This document shows, one piece after another, positions 20,017 to 29,096 of a stretch of DNA of 63,484 nucleotides. The translations under genes and the position numbers were made by a program. Origin of the DNA: Thiofaba sp049322715 (GTDB lineage: Bacteria; Pseudomonadota; Gammaproteobacteria; Halothiobacillales; Halothiobacillaceae); NCBI GenBank assembly GCA_049322715.1, contig JBMOQP010000032.1, positions 1-63,484 on the forward strand. Direction: 5' to 3'. Under the pieces are notes generated by a model. It was not told the DNA's origin. It did no database searches and worked only from the letters and a program-made list of their open reading frames with translations. Each line of letters starts with the position of its first letter. Within the stretch, counting starts at the first letter, position 1.

Positions 20017-22845
20017 ATGTCCAAAGACACCGCCAGCGAATCCGTCTACAAGGCCACCCTCAACCTGCCGGAAACCGGGTTTCCGATGCGTGGCAACCTG
20101 CCGCAGCGCGAGCCGGAAACGCTCGCCCGCTGGCAGGAGAAAAACCTGTACGCACGCATCCGCGAGGCTAGCGCCGGGCGGCCGAAGTTCGTGCTGCACG
20201 ACGGCCCGCCCTATGCCAACGGCGACATCCACATCGGCCACGCGGTCAACAAGGTGCTCAAGGACATCATCGTCAAGAGCAAGACCCTGGCGGGCTTCGA
20301 CGCGCCCTACGTTCCGGGCTGGGACTGCCACGGCCTGCCGATCGAATTGCAGGTGGAGAAGAAGCTGGGCAAGGCGGGCGACAAGGTCTCCGCGCGTGAA
20401 TTCCGCGATGCCTGCCGCGCCTACGCCGCCGAGCAGGTGGAGCGCCAGAAGGCGGACTTCGTACGCCTGGGCGTGCTGGGCGACTGGAACCGCCCCTACC
20501 TGACCATGGACTACCGGTTCGAGGCCGACATCCTGCGCGCTCTTGGCAAGATCATCGCCAACGGCCACCTGGTGCAGGGCAGCAAGCCGGTGCACTGGTG
20601 CGTGGACTGCGGCTCCGCGCTAGCCGAGGCCGAGGTGGAGTACCAGGACAAGACCTCGGATGCCATCGACGTGCGCTTCCAGGCGGTCGATCAAGCGGCC
20701 TTTGAAGGCGCGTTGAGCGCGGAAGGCAGCGGCCCGGTCGAGGTCATCATCTGGACCACCACCCCCTGGACCCTGCCCGCCAACCAGGGCGTGGCGCTCA
20801 ACGGCGAGCTGGACTACGTGCTGGTGCAGGCCGAGGGCGCGCGTCTGCTGCTGGCCGAGGCGCTGGTCGAGGCCACCCTCAAGCGCTACGGGCTGGAAGG
20901 CGCGGCCATCGTCGGTCGCGGCAAGGGCGCCCAGCTTGAAGGCCTCAAGCTGCAGCACCCCTTCCTTGAGCGCCAGGTGCCGGTCATCCTCGGCGATCAC
21001 GTCACCGTGGATGCCGGTACGGGTGCCGTCCACACCGCTCCCGGCCACGGCCAGGAGGACTTTATCGCGGGCAATCGCTACGGTCTGCCGGTGGACAACC
21101 CGGTGGACGATGCCGGCCGCTTCAAGCCGGGCACGCCGTTTGTCGAAGGCCTGCACGTGACCCGCGCCAACCCGGTCATCATCGACCTGCTGCGCGAGCG
21201 CGGCCGCCTGCAGCACGCCACCAAGCTGAACCACAGCTTCCCGCACTGCTGGCGTCACAAGACCCCGCTGATCTTCCGTGCTACCCCGCAGTGGTTCATC
21301 GGCATGGACGTGAACGGCCTGCGCGCCGACGCGCTGACCGCGATCAAGGCCACCCGCTGGGTGCCGGAGTGGGGCGAGAACCGCATCACCGCGATGGTCG
21401 AAGGCCGCCCGGACTGGTGCATCTCGCGCCAGCGCACCTGGGGCGTCCCCATCGCCCTGTTCGTGCACAAGGACACCCATGAGCTGCATCCCCGTACCAG
21501 CGAGCTGATCGAGCAGGTTGCGCAGCGCATGGAGCAGGAGGGCGTGGATGCCTGGTTCAGTCTGGAGCCGTCCGAACTGCTGGGCGCGGAAGCCGAACAG
21601 TACCGCAAGGTCACCGACACGCTGGACGTGTGGTTCGACTCCGGCGTCAGCCACTACGGCGTGCTGGCCCAGCGCGAGGAGCTGCGTGATCCGGCCGACC
21701 TGTACCTCGAAGGCTCAGACCAGCATCGCGGCTGGTTCCAGTCCTCGCTCATGACCGCCATCGGCATGCATGCCCGCCCGCCGTACGGGCAAGTGCTGAC
21801 CCACGGCTTCACCGTGGACGCACAGGGCCGCAAGATGTCCAAGTCACTCGGCAACGTCATCGCCCCGCAGAAGGTGATGAACGCCATGGGCGCGGATGTG
21901 CTGCGTCTGTGGGTAGCCTCCGCAGACTACCGCGGCGAGATGACCGTCTCCGACGAGATCCTCAAGCGCGCCGGGGACGCCTACCGCCGCATCCGCAACA
22001 CCGCACGGTATTTGCTATCCAACCTGAACGACTTCCAGCCCGGCGATGCGCTGCCCATCAAGGAGATGCTGCCGCTGGACCAGTGGGCGGTCGATCAGGC
22101 CGCGCGCCTGCAGGACGAGATCCTTGCGTCCTATGACAGCTACAACTTCCACCAGGTGGTGCACGCGGTGCACAACTTCTGCTCGGTGACCCTGGGCGGC
22201 TTCTACCTGGACGTAACCAAGGACCGCCAGTACACCTGCCAGGCGAACTCCCGTGCGCGCCGCTCCAGCCAGACCGCGCAGTGGCACATCGTCGAGGCCC
22301 TAACCCGCTGGGTCGCGCCCATCCTCAGCTTCACCGCCGAGGAGCTGTGGGGCTTCCTGCCCGGCGAGCGGACGGACTCCGTGTTCCTCGCCACCCACTA
22401 CACCGGCCTGGCACGCATGGCGGATGACGCCGAACTCGGCCCGCAGGCCTGGGATCGCACCCTCGCCGTGCGTGACGAGGTGCTGGCCGTGCTCGAGGGC
22501 CTGCGCAAGGATGGCACCATCGGCGCCAACCTGGATGCCGAGGTGGACGTCTACGCCGACGATGCCACCCTGGATATCCTCAAGCGCCTGGAGGACGAGC
22601 TGCGCTTTGTGCTCATCACCTCCTACGCCCGCATCCACCCGCTCGCCACCCGCCCCGCGGACAGCGCCGTGGTGGACATCGAGGGCGGCCAGATCGCCGT
22701 CGCCGCGAAGGCCTCCCTGCACGGCAAGTGCGTGCGCTGCTGGCACCACCGCGAGGACGTCGGCAGCCACGCCGCGCACCCCGAGCTGTGCGGCCGCTGT
22801 GTGGAGAACGTCGAGGGCGCGGGCGAGACCCGCCGCTTCGCATGA
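20017..22845 (+). CDS. ileS: Isoleucyl-tRNA synthetase
   Basis: IleRS charges tRNA-Ile. The 942-residue protein is a class I synthetase with the HIGH motif in PYANGDIHIGHAVNK (about 60-74), the editing insert (GTGAVHTAPGHGQEDF), the KMSKSLGN motif near residue 605 and a C-terminal zinc-finger of two Cys pairs (CVRCWHHRED and CGRC). Length equals the common bacterial zinc-containing type. It overlaps lspA by four bases (ATGA), continuing the ileS-lspA-fkpB-ispH operon. Its usual partner ribF is now separated from it by the cassette. Confidence 0.97.
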   Translation: MSKDTASESVYKATLNLPETGFPMRGNLPQREPETLARWQEKNLYARIREASAGRPKFVLHDGPPYANGDIHIGHAVNKVLKDIIVKSKTLAGFDAPYVPGWDCHGLPIELQVEKKLGKAGDKVSAREFRDACRAYAAEQVERQKADFVRLGVLGDWNRPYLTMDYRFEADILRALGKIIANGHLVQGSKPVHWCVDCGSALAEAEVEYQDKTSDAIDVRFQAVDQAAFEGALSAEGSGPVEVIIWTTTPWTLPANQGVALNGELDYVLVQAEGARLLLAEALVEATLKRYGLEGAAIVGRGKGAQLEGLKLQHPFLERQVPVILGDHVTVDAGTGAVHTAPGHGQEDFIAGNRYGLPVDNPVDDAGRFKPGTPFVEGLHVTRANPVIIDLLRERGRLQHATKLNHSFPHCWRHKTPLIFRATPQWFIGMDVNGLRADALTAIKATRWVPEWGENRITAMVEGRPDWCISRQRTWGVPIALFVHKDTHELHPRTSELIEQVAQRMEQEGVDAWFSLEPSELLGAEAEQYRKVTDTLDVWFDSGVSHYGVLAQREELRDPADLYLEGSDQHRGWFQSSLMTAIGMHARPPYGQVLTHGFTVDAQGRKMSKSLGNVIAPQKVMNAMGADVLRLWVASADYRGEMTVSDEILKRAGDAYRRIRNTARYLLSNLNDFQPGDALPIKEMLPLDQWAVDQAARLQDEILASYDSYNFHQVVHAVHNFCSVTLGGFYLDVTKDRQYTCQANSRARRSSQTAQWHIVEALTRWVAPILSFTAEELWGFLPGERTDSVFLATHYTGLARMADDAELGPQAWDRTLAVRDEVLAVLEGLRKDGTIGANLDAEVDVYADDATLDILKRLEDELRFVLITSYARIHPLATRPADSAVVDIEGGQIAVAAKASLHGKCVRCWHHREDVGSHAAHPELCGRCVENVEGAGETRRFA

Positions 22846-23330
22846 CCCCGATCCTTCGCAACGGCCTAGGCTTGGCCCTGGCCGTCATCATCCTCGACCA
22901 GGTCACCAAGCTGTGGGCGAGCTTTGCTCTGGGCTACGCCAACCCGGTGCCGGTCTTCCCCGGGTTCAACCTGACCCTGATGCACAACCCCGGCGCGGCG
23001 TTCAGCTTCCTCGGCGATGCGGGGGGCTGGCAGCGCTGGTTCTTCCTCGCCCTCGCCGTCGGGGTCAGCTCCTGGCTCGTCGTGTGGATGCGCGGCCTGC
23101 AGGCCCACGAACGCTGGACGGGCTTCGCCCTCGCCCTGATCATCGGCGGCGCGCTGGGCAATGCCATCGACCGCGTGTATCTAGGCCATGTCGTCGACTT
23201 CATCGACCTCTACTGGAAGAACTATCACTGGCCGGCCTTCAACATCGCCGACTCCGCCATCACCGTGGGCGCTGGCCTGCTGGTCGTACTGATGCTGTTC
23301 GAGAAGAAGAAGGACGAAACCCATGGCTAA
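22842..23330 (+). CDS. lspA: Lipoprotein signal peptidase (signal peptidase II)
   Basis: LspA cleaves the signal peptide of diacylated prolipoproteins in the inner membrane. The start at 22842 overlaps the ileS stop (ATGA), giving 162 residues with four transmembrane helices. The catalytic aspartates lie in GNAIDRVYLGHVVDFID and FNIADSAI; the LTLMHNPGAAFSFL block is also conserved. It overlaps fkpB by eight bases. Confidence 0.96.
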   Translation: MTPILRNGLGLALAVIILDQVTKLWASFALGYANPVPVFPGFNLTLMHNPGAAFSFLGDAGGWQRWFFLALAVGVSSWLVVWMRGLQAHERWTGFALALIIGGALGNAIDRVYLGHVVDFIDLYWKNYHWPAFNIADSAITVGAGLLVVLMLFEKKKDETHG

Positions 23331-23754
23331 GATCCTCCCCGGCTGCCGCGTGAAGCTGGCCTTCCGCCTGAGCCTTCCGGACGGCACCGAGATCGACGCC
23401 GCCCCCGAGGACGCGCCGCTGGAGTTGCTGGTCGGCGACGGCAGCATCAGCCCCGGACTCGAGTTCGCCTTCCAGGGCATGCAGGCCGGCGAGAAGGGGC
23501 GCTTCGAGATCGCCCCCGGCACGGCCTTCCCCATGCCCGACCCGGACAAGGTCTTCGTCCTGCCACCGGAGGACCTCGGCGCCGGTTTCATGCCCGAGCA
23601 GGGCCAGTTCATCGAGTTCGAGCTGCCGAGCGGCGAGACCACGGCGGGCCGGGTGCTGGGCCTGACCGAAGAGGGCTTGAAGGTGGACTTCAACCACCCC
23701 CTCGCCGGTTTTCCCCTGATCTTCGAGGTTCATGTCCTCGACGTTCAGTGCTAA
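23323..23754 (+). CDS. fkpB: FKBP-type peptidyl-prolyl isomerase (SlpA/FkpB type)
   Basis: A 143-residue small FKBP with the split FKBP fold: VKLAFRLSLPDGTEIDA, LLVGDGSISPGLEFAFQGM, then the insert-in-flap chaperone domain (FPMPDPDKVFVLP) and the return DFNHPLAGFPLIFEV. It catalyses prolyl isomerisation and has chaperone activity in the cytoplasm. Position between lspA and ispH is the standard one; ispH starts ten bases downstream. Confidence 0.93.
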   Translation: MAKILPGCRVKLAFRLSLPDGTEIDAAPEDAPLELLVGDGSISPGLEFAFQGMQAGEKGRFEIAPGTAFPMPDPDKVFVLPPEDLGAGFMPEQGQFIEFELPSGETTAGRVLGLTEEGLKVDFNHPLAGFPLIFEVHVLDVQC

Positions 23755-23763
23755 GTTCGCGCC

Positions 23764-24720
23764 ATGACCAGCCATCCCCTCATCCAGCTCGCCAACCCGC
23801 GCGGCTTCTGCGCCGGGGTCGATCGCGCCATCGAGATCGTCGAGCGCGCGCTGGAGCAGTTCGGCGCGCCGATCTACGTACGCCACGAGATCGTCCACAA
23901 TCGCTACATCGTGGAAGGGCTGAAGGCCAAGGGGGCGATCTTCATCGAGGAGCTGGCCGAGGTGCCGGACGGCGCCACGTTGATCTTCAGCGCGCACGGT
24001 GTCTCCAGGGCCATCCAGGATGAGGCGACCGCACGCGGCCTGCAGGTGTTCGACGCCACCTGCCCGCTGGTGACCAAGGTGCACATCGAGGTGGCCCGCC
24101 TGGCCCGTCAGGGACGCGACGTGGTACTGATCGGCCACGCCGGCCACCCCGAGGTCGAGGGCACCATGGGTCACTACGACAGCTCGTTCGGCGGCCAGAT
24201 CCACCTGGTCGAGTCGATCGAGGATGTGGCGCACATGGAGGTGCGCGACCCTGCCAACCTTGCCTACTCGACCCAGACCACCCTCTCGCTGGACGAGACC
24301 CGCACCATCGTCGACGCCCTGCGCGCGCGCTTCCCCGCGATCCAGGGTCCCCGCAAGGACGACATCTGCTACGCCACCCAGAATCGCCAGGACGCGGTGA
24401 AGCGGCTGGCGGCGGAATGCGACCTGCTGCTGGTGGTCGGAAGCCGCACCAGCTCCAACTCCAACCGCCTGCGCGAGATCGGCGACCAGCTCGGCGTGCC
24501 GAGCTTCCTGATCGATGGCCCGGAGGACATCCAGGCGGACTGGCTGGTCGGCAAGACCCGCATCGGCCTGACCGCCGGCGCATCCGCCCCCGAGGTGCTG
24601 GTGCAGCGCGTCATCACCCACCTGAAGTGCTGCTGTGACGCAAGCCTCGAACGCGAGGACGAGGGTGTGCGCGAGGACGTGGTCTTCCCCCTCCCACGCG
24701 AGCTTCGCCGTCCTGCCTGA
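23764..24720 (+). CDS. ispH: 4-hydroxy-3-methylbut-2-enyl diphosphate reductase
   Basis: IspH performs the last step of the non-mevalonate isoprenoid pathway, reducing HMBPP to IPP and DMAPP with a [4Fe-4S] cluster. The 318-residue product shows the three cluster Cys in NPRGFCAGVDRA, DATCPLVTKVH and LKCCCDA, with the family blocks HEIVHNRYIVE, HAGHPEVEGTMGHY and ICYATQNRQDAVK. It is the last gene of the operon; a 13-bp perfect hairpin follows at 24755. Confidence 0.96.
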   Translation: MTSHPLIQLANPRGFCAGVDRAIEIVERALEQFGAPIYVRHEIVHNRYIVEGLKAKGAIFIEELAEVPDGATLIFSAHGVSRAIQDEATARGLQVFDATCPLVTKVHIEVARLARQGRDVVLIGHAGHPEVEGTMGHYDSSFGGQIHLVESIEDVAHMEVRDPANLAYSTQTTLSLDETRTIVDALRARFPAIQGPRKDDICYATQNRQDAVKRLAAECDLLLVVGSRTSSNSNRLREIGDQLGVPSFLIDGPEDIQADWLVGKTRIGLTAGASAPEVLVQRVITHLKCCCDASLEREDEGVREDVVFPLPRELRRPA

Positions 24721-24754
24721 CCTGACCGCCCCGACGGGAAGCGCCCACATGAAA

Positions 24755-24784
24755 AAGGCCGGCAGTGGTGACACTGCCGGCCTT
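24755..24784 (+). terminator. Terminator-like hairpin after ispH
   Basis: AAGGCCGGCAGTG (24755-24767) pairs perfectly with CACTGCCGGCCTT (24772-24784) around GTGA. There is no clear T-run after it, so it may act with Rho or as an mRNA end-protecting stem. Confidence 0.7.
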
Positions 24785-25095
24785 CGGGTCATAGAGGCCA
24801 TCCCTGCCCGCGCCCTCCGGGCGCGCATCCCATGGTTCTGCATCCCTGCGCGCCATCCAGGCATCCTGCGCACATCCTGATGCGGTGAAACCTCCAGGTT
24901 TCATGTCTCTCCGGCCTCCTGGCCCGTGCCATCCAACAGCCTCAGGCTGCTGCGCGCTCCCGCCTCCACTCGTTCACGCGCTCTTGCACGGAACTCATCC
25001 TACGCCTGGGAAAATGACAAAACCATCAGAAAAATCCAAGAAGTTCCATATTTTTTCGCCTATTCCATAGAATGTTTTTATCCTGGATCGATCAT
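24785..25095. other. Intergenic stretch between the converging ispH and phr
   Basis: No gene is apparent. It holds small inverted repeats (GAAACCTCCAGGTTTC at about 24887-24902, and a GCCCGCGCC/GGGCGCGC pair near 24809) and an AT-rich part at 25010-25085 that may contain the end of the phr transcript. Confidence 0.5.
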
Positions 25096-26535
25096 TCATG
25101 CGGGGCCCCGGAATCCGGCGAAGGCATCCAGCGCCCCCTGGCGGCTCGCAGCAAGGTCGACGACCGGGCGGGGATAGTCCGTTCCAAGGGTGATGCCCGC
25201 GGCACGCAACACTTGGGCCGGAGCCTCCCACGGGCGATGCAGCCACCGCCCGGGCAGGCGTGCGAGTTCCGGCACCCAGCGCCGCACGTAGTCGCCTTCG
25301 CCATCGAAGCGCTCGCCCTGCAACACCGGGTTGAAGATGCGGAACCAGGGCGCGGCATCTGCGCCGCAGCCGGCCGTCCACTGCCAGCCGAACACGTTGT
25401 TGGCGAGGTCCGCGTCGACCAGCGTATCCCAGAACCAGCGCTCACCCAACTGCCAAGCGATCTGCATGTTCTTGGTCAGCAACGAGGCCACGATCATGCG
25501 CACGCGGTTGTGCATCCACCCCGTCTGCCACAGCTCGCGCATGCCGGCGTCGACCAGCGGGATGCCCGTCTGGCCCCGCGTCCAGGCCTGCCACAAGCGT
25601 GGATCGGCCTCCTGCACCTGGAAGAACCCTTCCCAGCGCGGATTCATCGGCCGGCCGACGGTGTGCGGGAAGTGGAAGAGGATATGCTGGGCAAACTCGC
25701 GCCAGCCGAGCTCGCTGAAGAAGCGACTGGCATCGGCATCCGGATCGCCATGTTGCGCTTCCAGCACCGCGCGCACCACTTGGCGCGGCCCGAGCTCGCC
25801 GAAGTGCAGGTGCGGCGAGAGGCGAGAGGTGCCCGCATGGCCGGGACGATCCCGTGCGGCCGAGTAGCCGGCGAGGCCGGAGCCGATGAACTGCCGTAGG
25901 CGCAGCCACGCCCCCTCCTCGCCCGGGGTCCAGTGGTCACGGAAGCCGGTATCCCACGGGATTTCCGGCAGCAGGCGGAGTGACTCCAGCGGCTCGCCCC
26001 CCACCCCCTGCGGCACGGGGGGTAAAGCGGAGGGCGGTGCGATCGGGTCCGCCCGGTCGAGACCATGCCCCCGGCAGGCCTTCCAGTAGGGCGTGAACAC
26101 GCGGTAGGGCCTCCCCTCACGGGTCAGGACTTCCCATGGCTCGAACAGGAGGCTGCCATTGAAGCTCTCCGCCCGCAGGCCCATCCCGCGCAGCGCGACC
26201 TTGACCGACTGGTCGCGCGCGATCTGCGCGGGGGCGTACTGCCGGTTCCAGAACACGGCCTCCGCCCCCGTTCCGGCAACCACCTCCCTCAATGCCGCCT
26301 GGGCTCTGGCGGCACTTCGCACGATCAGGCGCGCCCCCAGTGCACGCAACTGTCCGTCCAGCGCCGCGAGGCTGTGGTGCAACCACCAGCGAGAGGCCGC
26401 CCCCGGCGCGGCCGCTCCTTCCTCGTCCGGGGCATGGATATACAGCGGAATAACAGCTCCATGGCGAAGGGCTGCATCCAATGCAGGGTTGTCGCCCAGC
26501 CTCAGGTCGCGACGGATCCACCAGATGGCAGTCAT
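25096..26535 (-). CDS. phr: Deoxyribodipyrimidine photo-lyase (class I CPD photolyase)
   Basis: Uses blue light and FADH- to split cyclobutane pyrimidine dimers. The ATG at 26535 overlaps the folM stop (ATGA), giving 479 residues starting MTAIWWIRRDLRLGDNPALD. The N-terminal half is the Rossmann-like antenna domain; the C-terminal FAD domain shows ELGWREFAQHILFHFP, DAGMRELWQTGWMHNRVRMI, WFWDTLVDADLANNVFGWQW and FRIFNPVLQGERFD. The block matches CPD photolyases rather than cryptochromes of the DASH group. Confidence 0.93.
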   Translation of the reverse strand: MTAIWWIRRDLRLGDNPALDAALRHGAVIPLYIHAPDEEGAAAPGAASRWWLHHSLAALDGQLRALGARLIVRSAARAQAALREVVAGTGAEAVFWNRQYAPAQIARDQSVKVALRGMGLRAESFNGSLLFEPWEVLTREGRPYRVFTPYWKACRGHGLDRADPIAPPSALPPVPQGVGGEPLESLRLLPEIPWDTGFRDHWTPGEEGAWLRLRQFIGSGLAGYSAARDRPGHAGTSRLSPHLHFGELGPRQVVRAVLEAQHGDPDADASRFFSELGWREFAQHILFHFPHTVGRPMNPRWEGFFQVQEADPRLWQAWTRGQTGIPLVDAGMRELWQTGWMHNRVRMIVASLLTKNMQIAWQLGERWFWDTLVDADLANNVFGWQWTAGCGADAAPWFRIFNPVLQGERFDGEGDYVRRWVPELARLPGRWLHRPWEAPAQVLRAAGITLGTDYPRPVVDLAASRQGALDAFAGFRGPA

Positions 26536-27272
26536 TTCACGTTCCGGCCACCATCCACCGGCAGGGTCGCGCCGGTGATGAAGGGATTGTCGAGCAGGCA
26601 GCGGATCGCCTGCCACACCACCACCGGTCCGGGTTCGTAACCGAGCGCGGAGCGTGCGAGGCGGTCGCGCCGGTACTCCTCGCTGTCGCCCTCGTTGAAC
26701 AGGATCAGTCCGGGCGCGAGGCTGTTCACCTTGATGCGCGGCGAGAAGCGGGCGGCGAAGGAGAGGGTCAGGCTGTCCAGCGCAGCCTTGCTTGCGACAT
26801 AGGCGGCGCGCGCGGCGCTGCCCTTCTGCACGGTGGTATCGGTGATGTGGATGATGTCGGCGAAACGCGCCGAGCTCGCACGCAGCAGGTCCTCGCAGGC
26901 AAGATTGATGCGGTAGGGCGCACGCACATGCAGGTTCATCAGCACCTCGAAGCCCGCCGGGTCGCGGGCGAGATCCTCGTCGGTGAGCCAGAGCGAGGCG
27001 TTGTGGATGATGGCGCGCAGGCTGGCGGCCTGCTGCCGGATGCCACGGATGCAGGCTTCGATGCCCTCCGGAGTAGACAGATCGGCCCGGACGGCGCGCG
27101 CCCCGCGCTCCCGCAGGCGGTCGATGGATGGGCGCTCAGCCCGGTAGGTGACGATCAGAGGCCTGCCCTCGTCGAGCAGGCGCTCGGCATGGTACAGCCC
27201 CAGGCGTTGGCCCGCCCCCGTCAGCAGGATGGCATCGTGCAGCGGCTCGATGGTGGACGCAAGGTTCGGCAT
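26532..27272 (-). CDS. folM: Short-chain reductase, FolM-like dihydromonapterin/dihydrofolate reductase
   Basis: The start at 27272 has AGGAAA five bases upstream; product 246 residues. It carries the SDR cofactor motif TGAGQRLG, the HNASLWL block and the YVASK catalytic Tyr/Lys; LAPGLILFNEGDSEEYR and TGATLPVDGGRN closely match E. coli FolM, which reduces dihydromonapterin to tetrahydromonapterin. A tetrahydropterin role beside the flavin/folate-type photolyase is suggestive only. The stop overlaps the phr start. Confidence 0.85.
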   Translation of the reverse strand: MPNLASTIEPLHDAILLTGAGQRLGLYHAERLLDEGRPLIVTYRAERPSIDRLRERGARAVRADLSTPEGIEACIRGIRQQAASLRAIIHNASLWLTDEDLARDPAGFEVLMNLHVRAPYRINLACEDLLRASSARFADIIHITDTTVQKGSAARAAYVASKAALDSLTLSFAARFSPRIKVNSLAPGLILFNEGDSEEYRRDRLARSALGYEPGPVVVWQAIRCLLDNPFITGATLPVDGGRNVK

Positions 27273-27312
27273 GGCTTTCCTGTCATACCCCGGCCCGATC
27301 AATCGAGGCGGG

Positions 27313-28365
27313 TCAGCGTTCGGCGACGATGATCGCGCGGCGAGGCGCGGGATACCCTTCCACCGTGCGGGTCGGATCGACCGGGTCGAGGAAGTCGGCC
27401 AGCGACTGGAACTGCATCCAGCCAGTCCGGCGCTGCTCGCCGGTTGTCGTCACGCCCTCGTCCACAATCCTGGCGCCTCGGAAACCGGCCGCCTCCACCC
27501 AGCCGCGCAAGGTGGCCGCCGAGGGCACCGCCCACACATTGCGCATCATGGCGTAGCGCTCCTCGGGCACCAGGCAGTCGCCTTCCCCGCCCTCGATCAC
27601 CAGCCCTTCCAGCACCAACTGGCCGCCCGGGCGCAGGCACTCGGCGAGTTGGGCAAGATGCTCCAGCGGATCGCGCCGATGGTAGATCACGCCCATCGAG
27701 AATACCGTATCGAACACCGGCAGGCGCTGGGGAAGACCCTCGAGGGTGAAGGGGAGGACGTGCGCGTGACTCGTGCCCGAAAGCGTGCGCAGCAGGGCGA
27801 ACTGGGCGGAGAACAGGACCGAGGGGTCGATGCCGATGGCGAGCCTCGCCCCCTCCCCGCGCATGCGCAGCAGGTGGTAGCCGCTGCCACACCCCACGTC
27901 CAGCACGTCGCGCCCAGCGAGCGGCGCAAGGTGCGGCGCCACGCGCGCCCACTTCCAGTCCGAGCGCCATTCGGTGTCGACGTGGATGCCAAACACGTCG
28001 AACGGCCCCTTGCGCCAGGGCATCAGCCCGCGCAGGACCTGCTCCAGCCGCTCGCACTCCGCCGCACCGATCTCGCCGCGCGCGCCGATCAGGATCGCGT
28101 CACGCGCGAGATCGACATGACCGGCGCGCAACGGCGGGCATGCCTCCAGGGCTGCCTGGAAGCGGGGCAGGTTGCCGTTGCGCACAGGATCAAGCTGCGC
28201 GTCCAGCGCGGCGGGCAGCCAGTCCAGCCAGGCCTCGAGCGGATGCCGACCATCCATGGCCGGCTCCCCTTCGGGCTTGCCGTTGGCAAGTCCCGATCCG
28301 TTCCAGACGGATCGGTGTAGCCCCGCAAGCTCCCGGCGCAGCGCCGGCAGATCGACCATCATCAT
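27313..28365 (-). CDS. cmoB: tRNA U34 carboxymethyltransferase CmoB
   Basis: CmoB moves a carboxymethyl group from carboxy-SAM onto 5-hydroxyuridine-34, making cmo5U in several tRNAs. Three ATG codons run together at 28365-28357; the first, six bases after the cmoA stop, is taken, giving 350 residues. Diagnostic are PFDVFGIHVDTEWRSDWKW, the SAM motif VLDVGCGSGYHLLRM and MGVIYHRRDPLEHL. Near residues 27-45 the segment KPEGEPAMDGRHPLE is encoded by DNA resembling the palindromic element described at 46485 (loop ATGGAT on this strand), possibly an old in-frame insertion. Confidence 0.93.
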   Translation of the reverse strand: MMMVDLPALRRELAGLHRSVWNGSGLANGKPEGEPAMDGRHPLEAWLDWLPAALDAQLDPVRNGNLPRFQAALEACPPLRAGHVDLARDAILIGARGEIGAAECERLEQVLRGLMPWRKGPFDVFGIHVDTEWRSDWKWARVAPHLAPLAGRDVLDVGCGSGYHLLRMRGEGARLAIGIDPSVLFSAQFALLRTLSGTSHAHVLPFTLEGLPQRLPVFDTVFSMGVIYHRRDPLEHLAQLAECLRPGGQLVLEGLVIEGGEGDCLVPEERYAMMRNVWAVPSAATLRGWVEAAGFRGARIVDEGVTTTGEQRRTGWMQFQSLADFLDPVDPTRTVEGYPAPRRAIIVAER

Positions 28366-28370
28366 TCGCT

Positions 28371-29096
28371 TCACGCCATGGCCAGCAGGGAAACGAAGCG
28401 GGTGTGCTGCAGCCATGTTTCACATGAAACGAACCCCGCCTCGCGCAGGCGGGAGCGGTGCGCCTCCAGGGTCTCCGGCACCAGCACGTTCTCGAGCGCC
28501 TGGCGCTTCTGCGCGATCTCCAGCTCCGAATAGCCCTGCGCGCGCTTGAAATCATGGTGCAACTCGGTGATCAGGTGCTCCATGCGGTCGTCCTCGAAAG
28601 CGATCTTCTCCGACAGCAACAGCACCCCTCCGGGCCGCATGCCGGCACGGATGTGGCGCAGAAGTTCGAGCCTCCGCCCGGGCGGAACGAACTGCAGGGT
28701 GAAATTGAGCATGACCAGCGAGGCGTCCTCGATCGGCACGTCCAGCACGTCGGCCTGCACCAGTTCGACCGGAACCTCCGAGCGGAAGCTGCCGAGCCAC
28801 TCGCCCGCGCGCCGGATCATCGCTGCGGAGGTATCGACCGCGATGATCCGGCAACCCTCGCCCCTAACCCCGCGGCGTACCGCCTGCGCACCGGCGCCGA
28901 GCGAGCACCCGAGGTCGTAGACCACGGAGCCCGGCTGCACGATGCGCGCCGCGAGCCAGGGCAGGGCCTGAAGGATCAGTTCGTAGCCAGGCACCGAGCG
29001 CCGGATCATGTCCGGGAATACGGCAGCGACCTGCTCGTCGAAGGCGAACGGCTCGACCCGCGCATGCGGATCGGCATAGATCCGGTCGCGGGTCAT
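28371..29096 (-). CDS. cmoA: Carboxy-S-adenosyl-L-methionine synthase CmoA
   Basis: CmoA makes carboxy-SAM from SAM and prephenate for CmoB. The start at 29096 overlaps the selU stop (ATGA); 241 residues beginning MTRDRIYADPHARVEPFAFD. Family marks are VYDLGCSLGAGAQAVRR, NFTLQFVPPGRRLELL, LSEKIAFEDDRMEHLITELHHDFKR and the C-terminal WLQHTRFVSLLA. It sits directly before its partner cmoB. Confidence 0.95.
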   Translation of the reverse strand: MTRDRIYADPHARVEPFAFDEQVAAVFPDMIRRSVPGYELILQALPWLAARIVQPGSVVYDLGCSLGAGAQAVRRGVRGEGCRIIAVDTSAAMIRRAGEWLGSFRSEVPVELVQADVLDVPIEDASLVMLNFTLQFVPPGRRLELLRHIRAGMRPGGVLLLSEKIAFEDDRMEHLITELHHDFKRAQGYSELEIAQKRQALENVLVPETLEAHRSRLREAGFVSCETWLQHTRFVSLLAMA

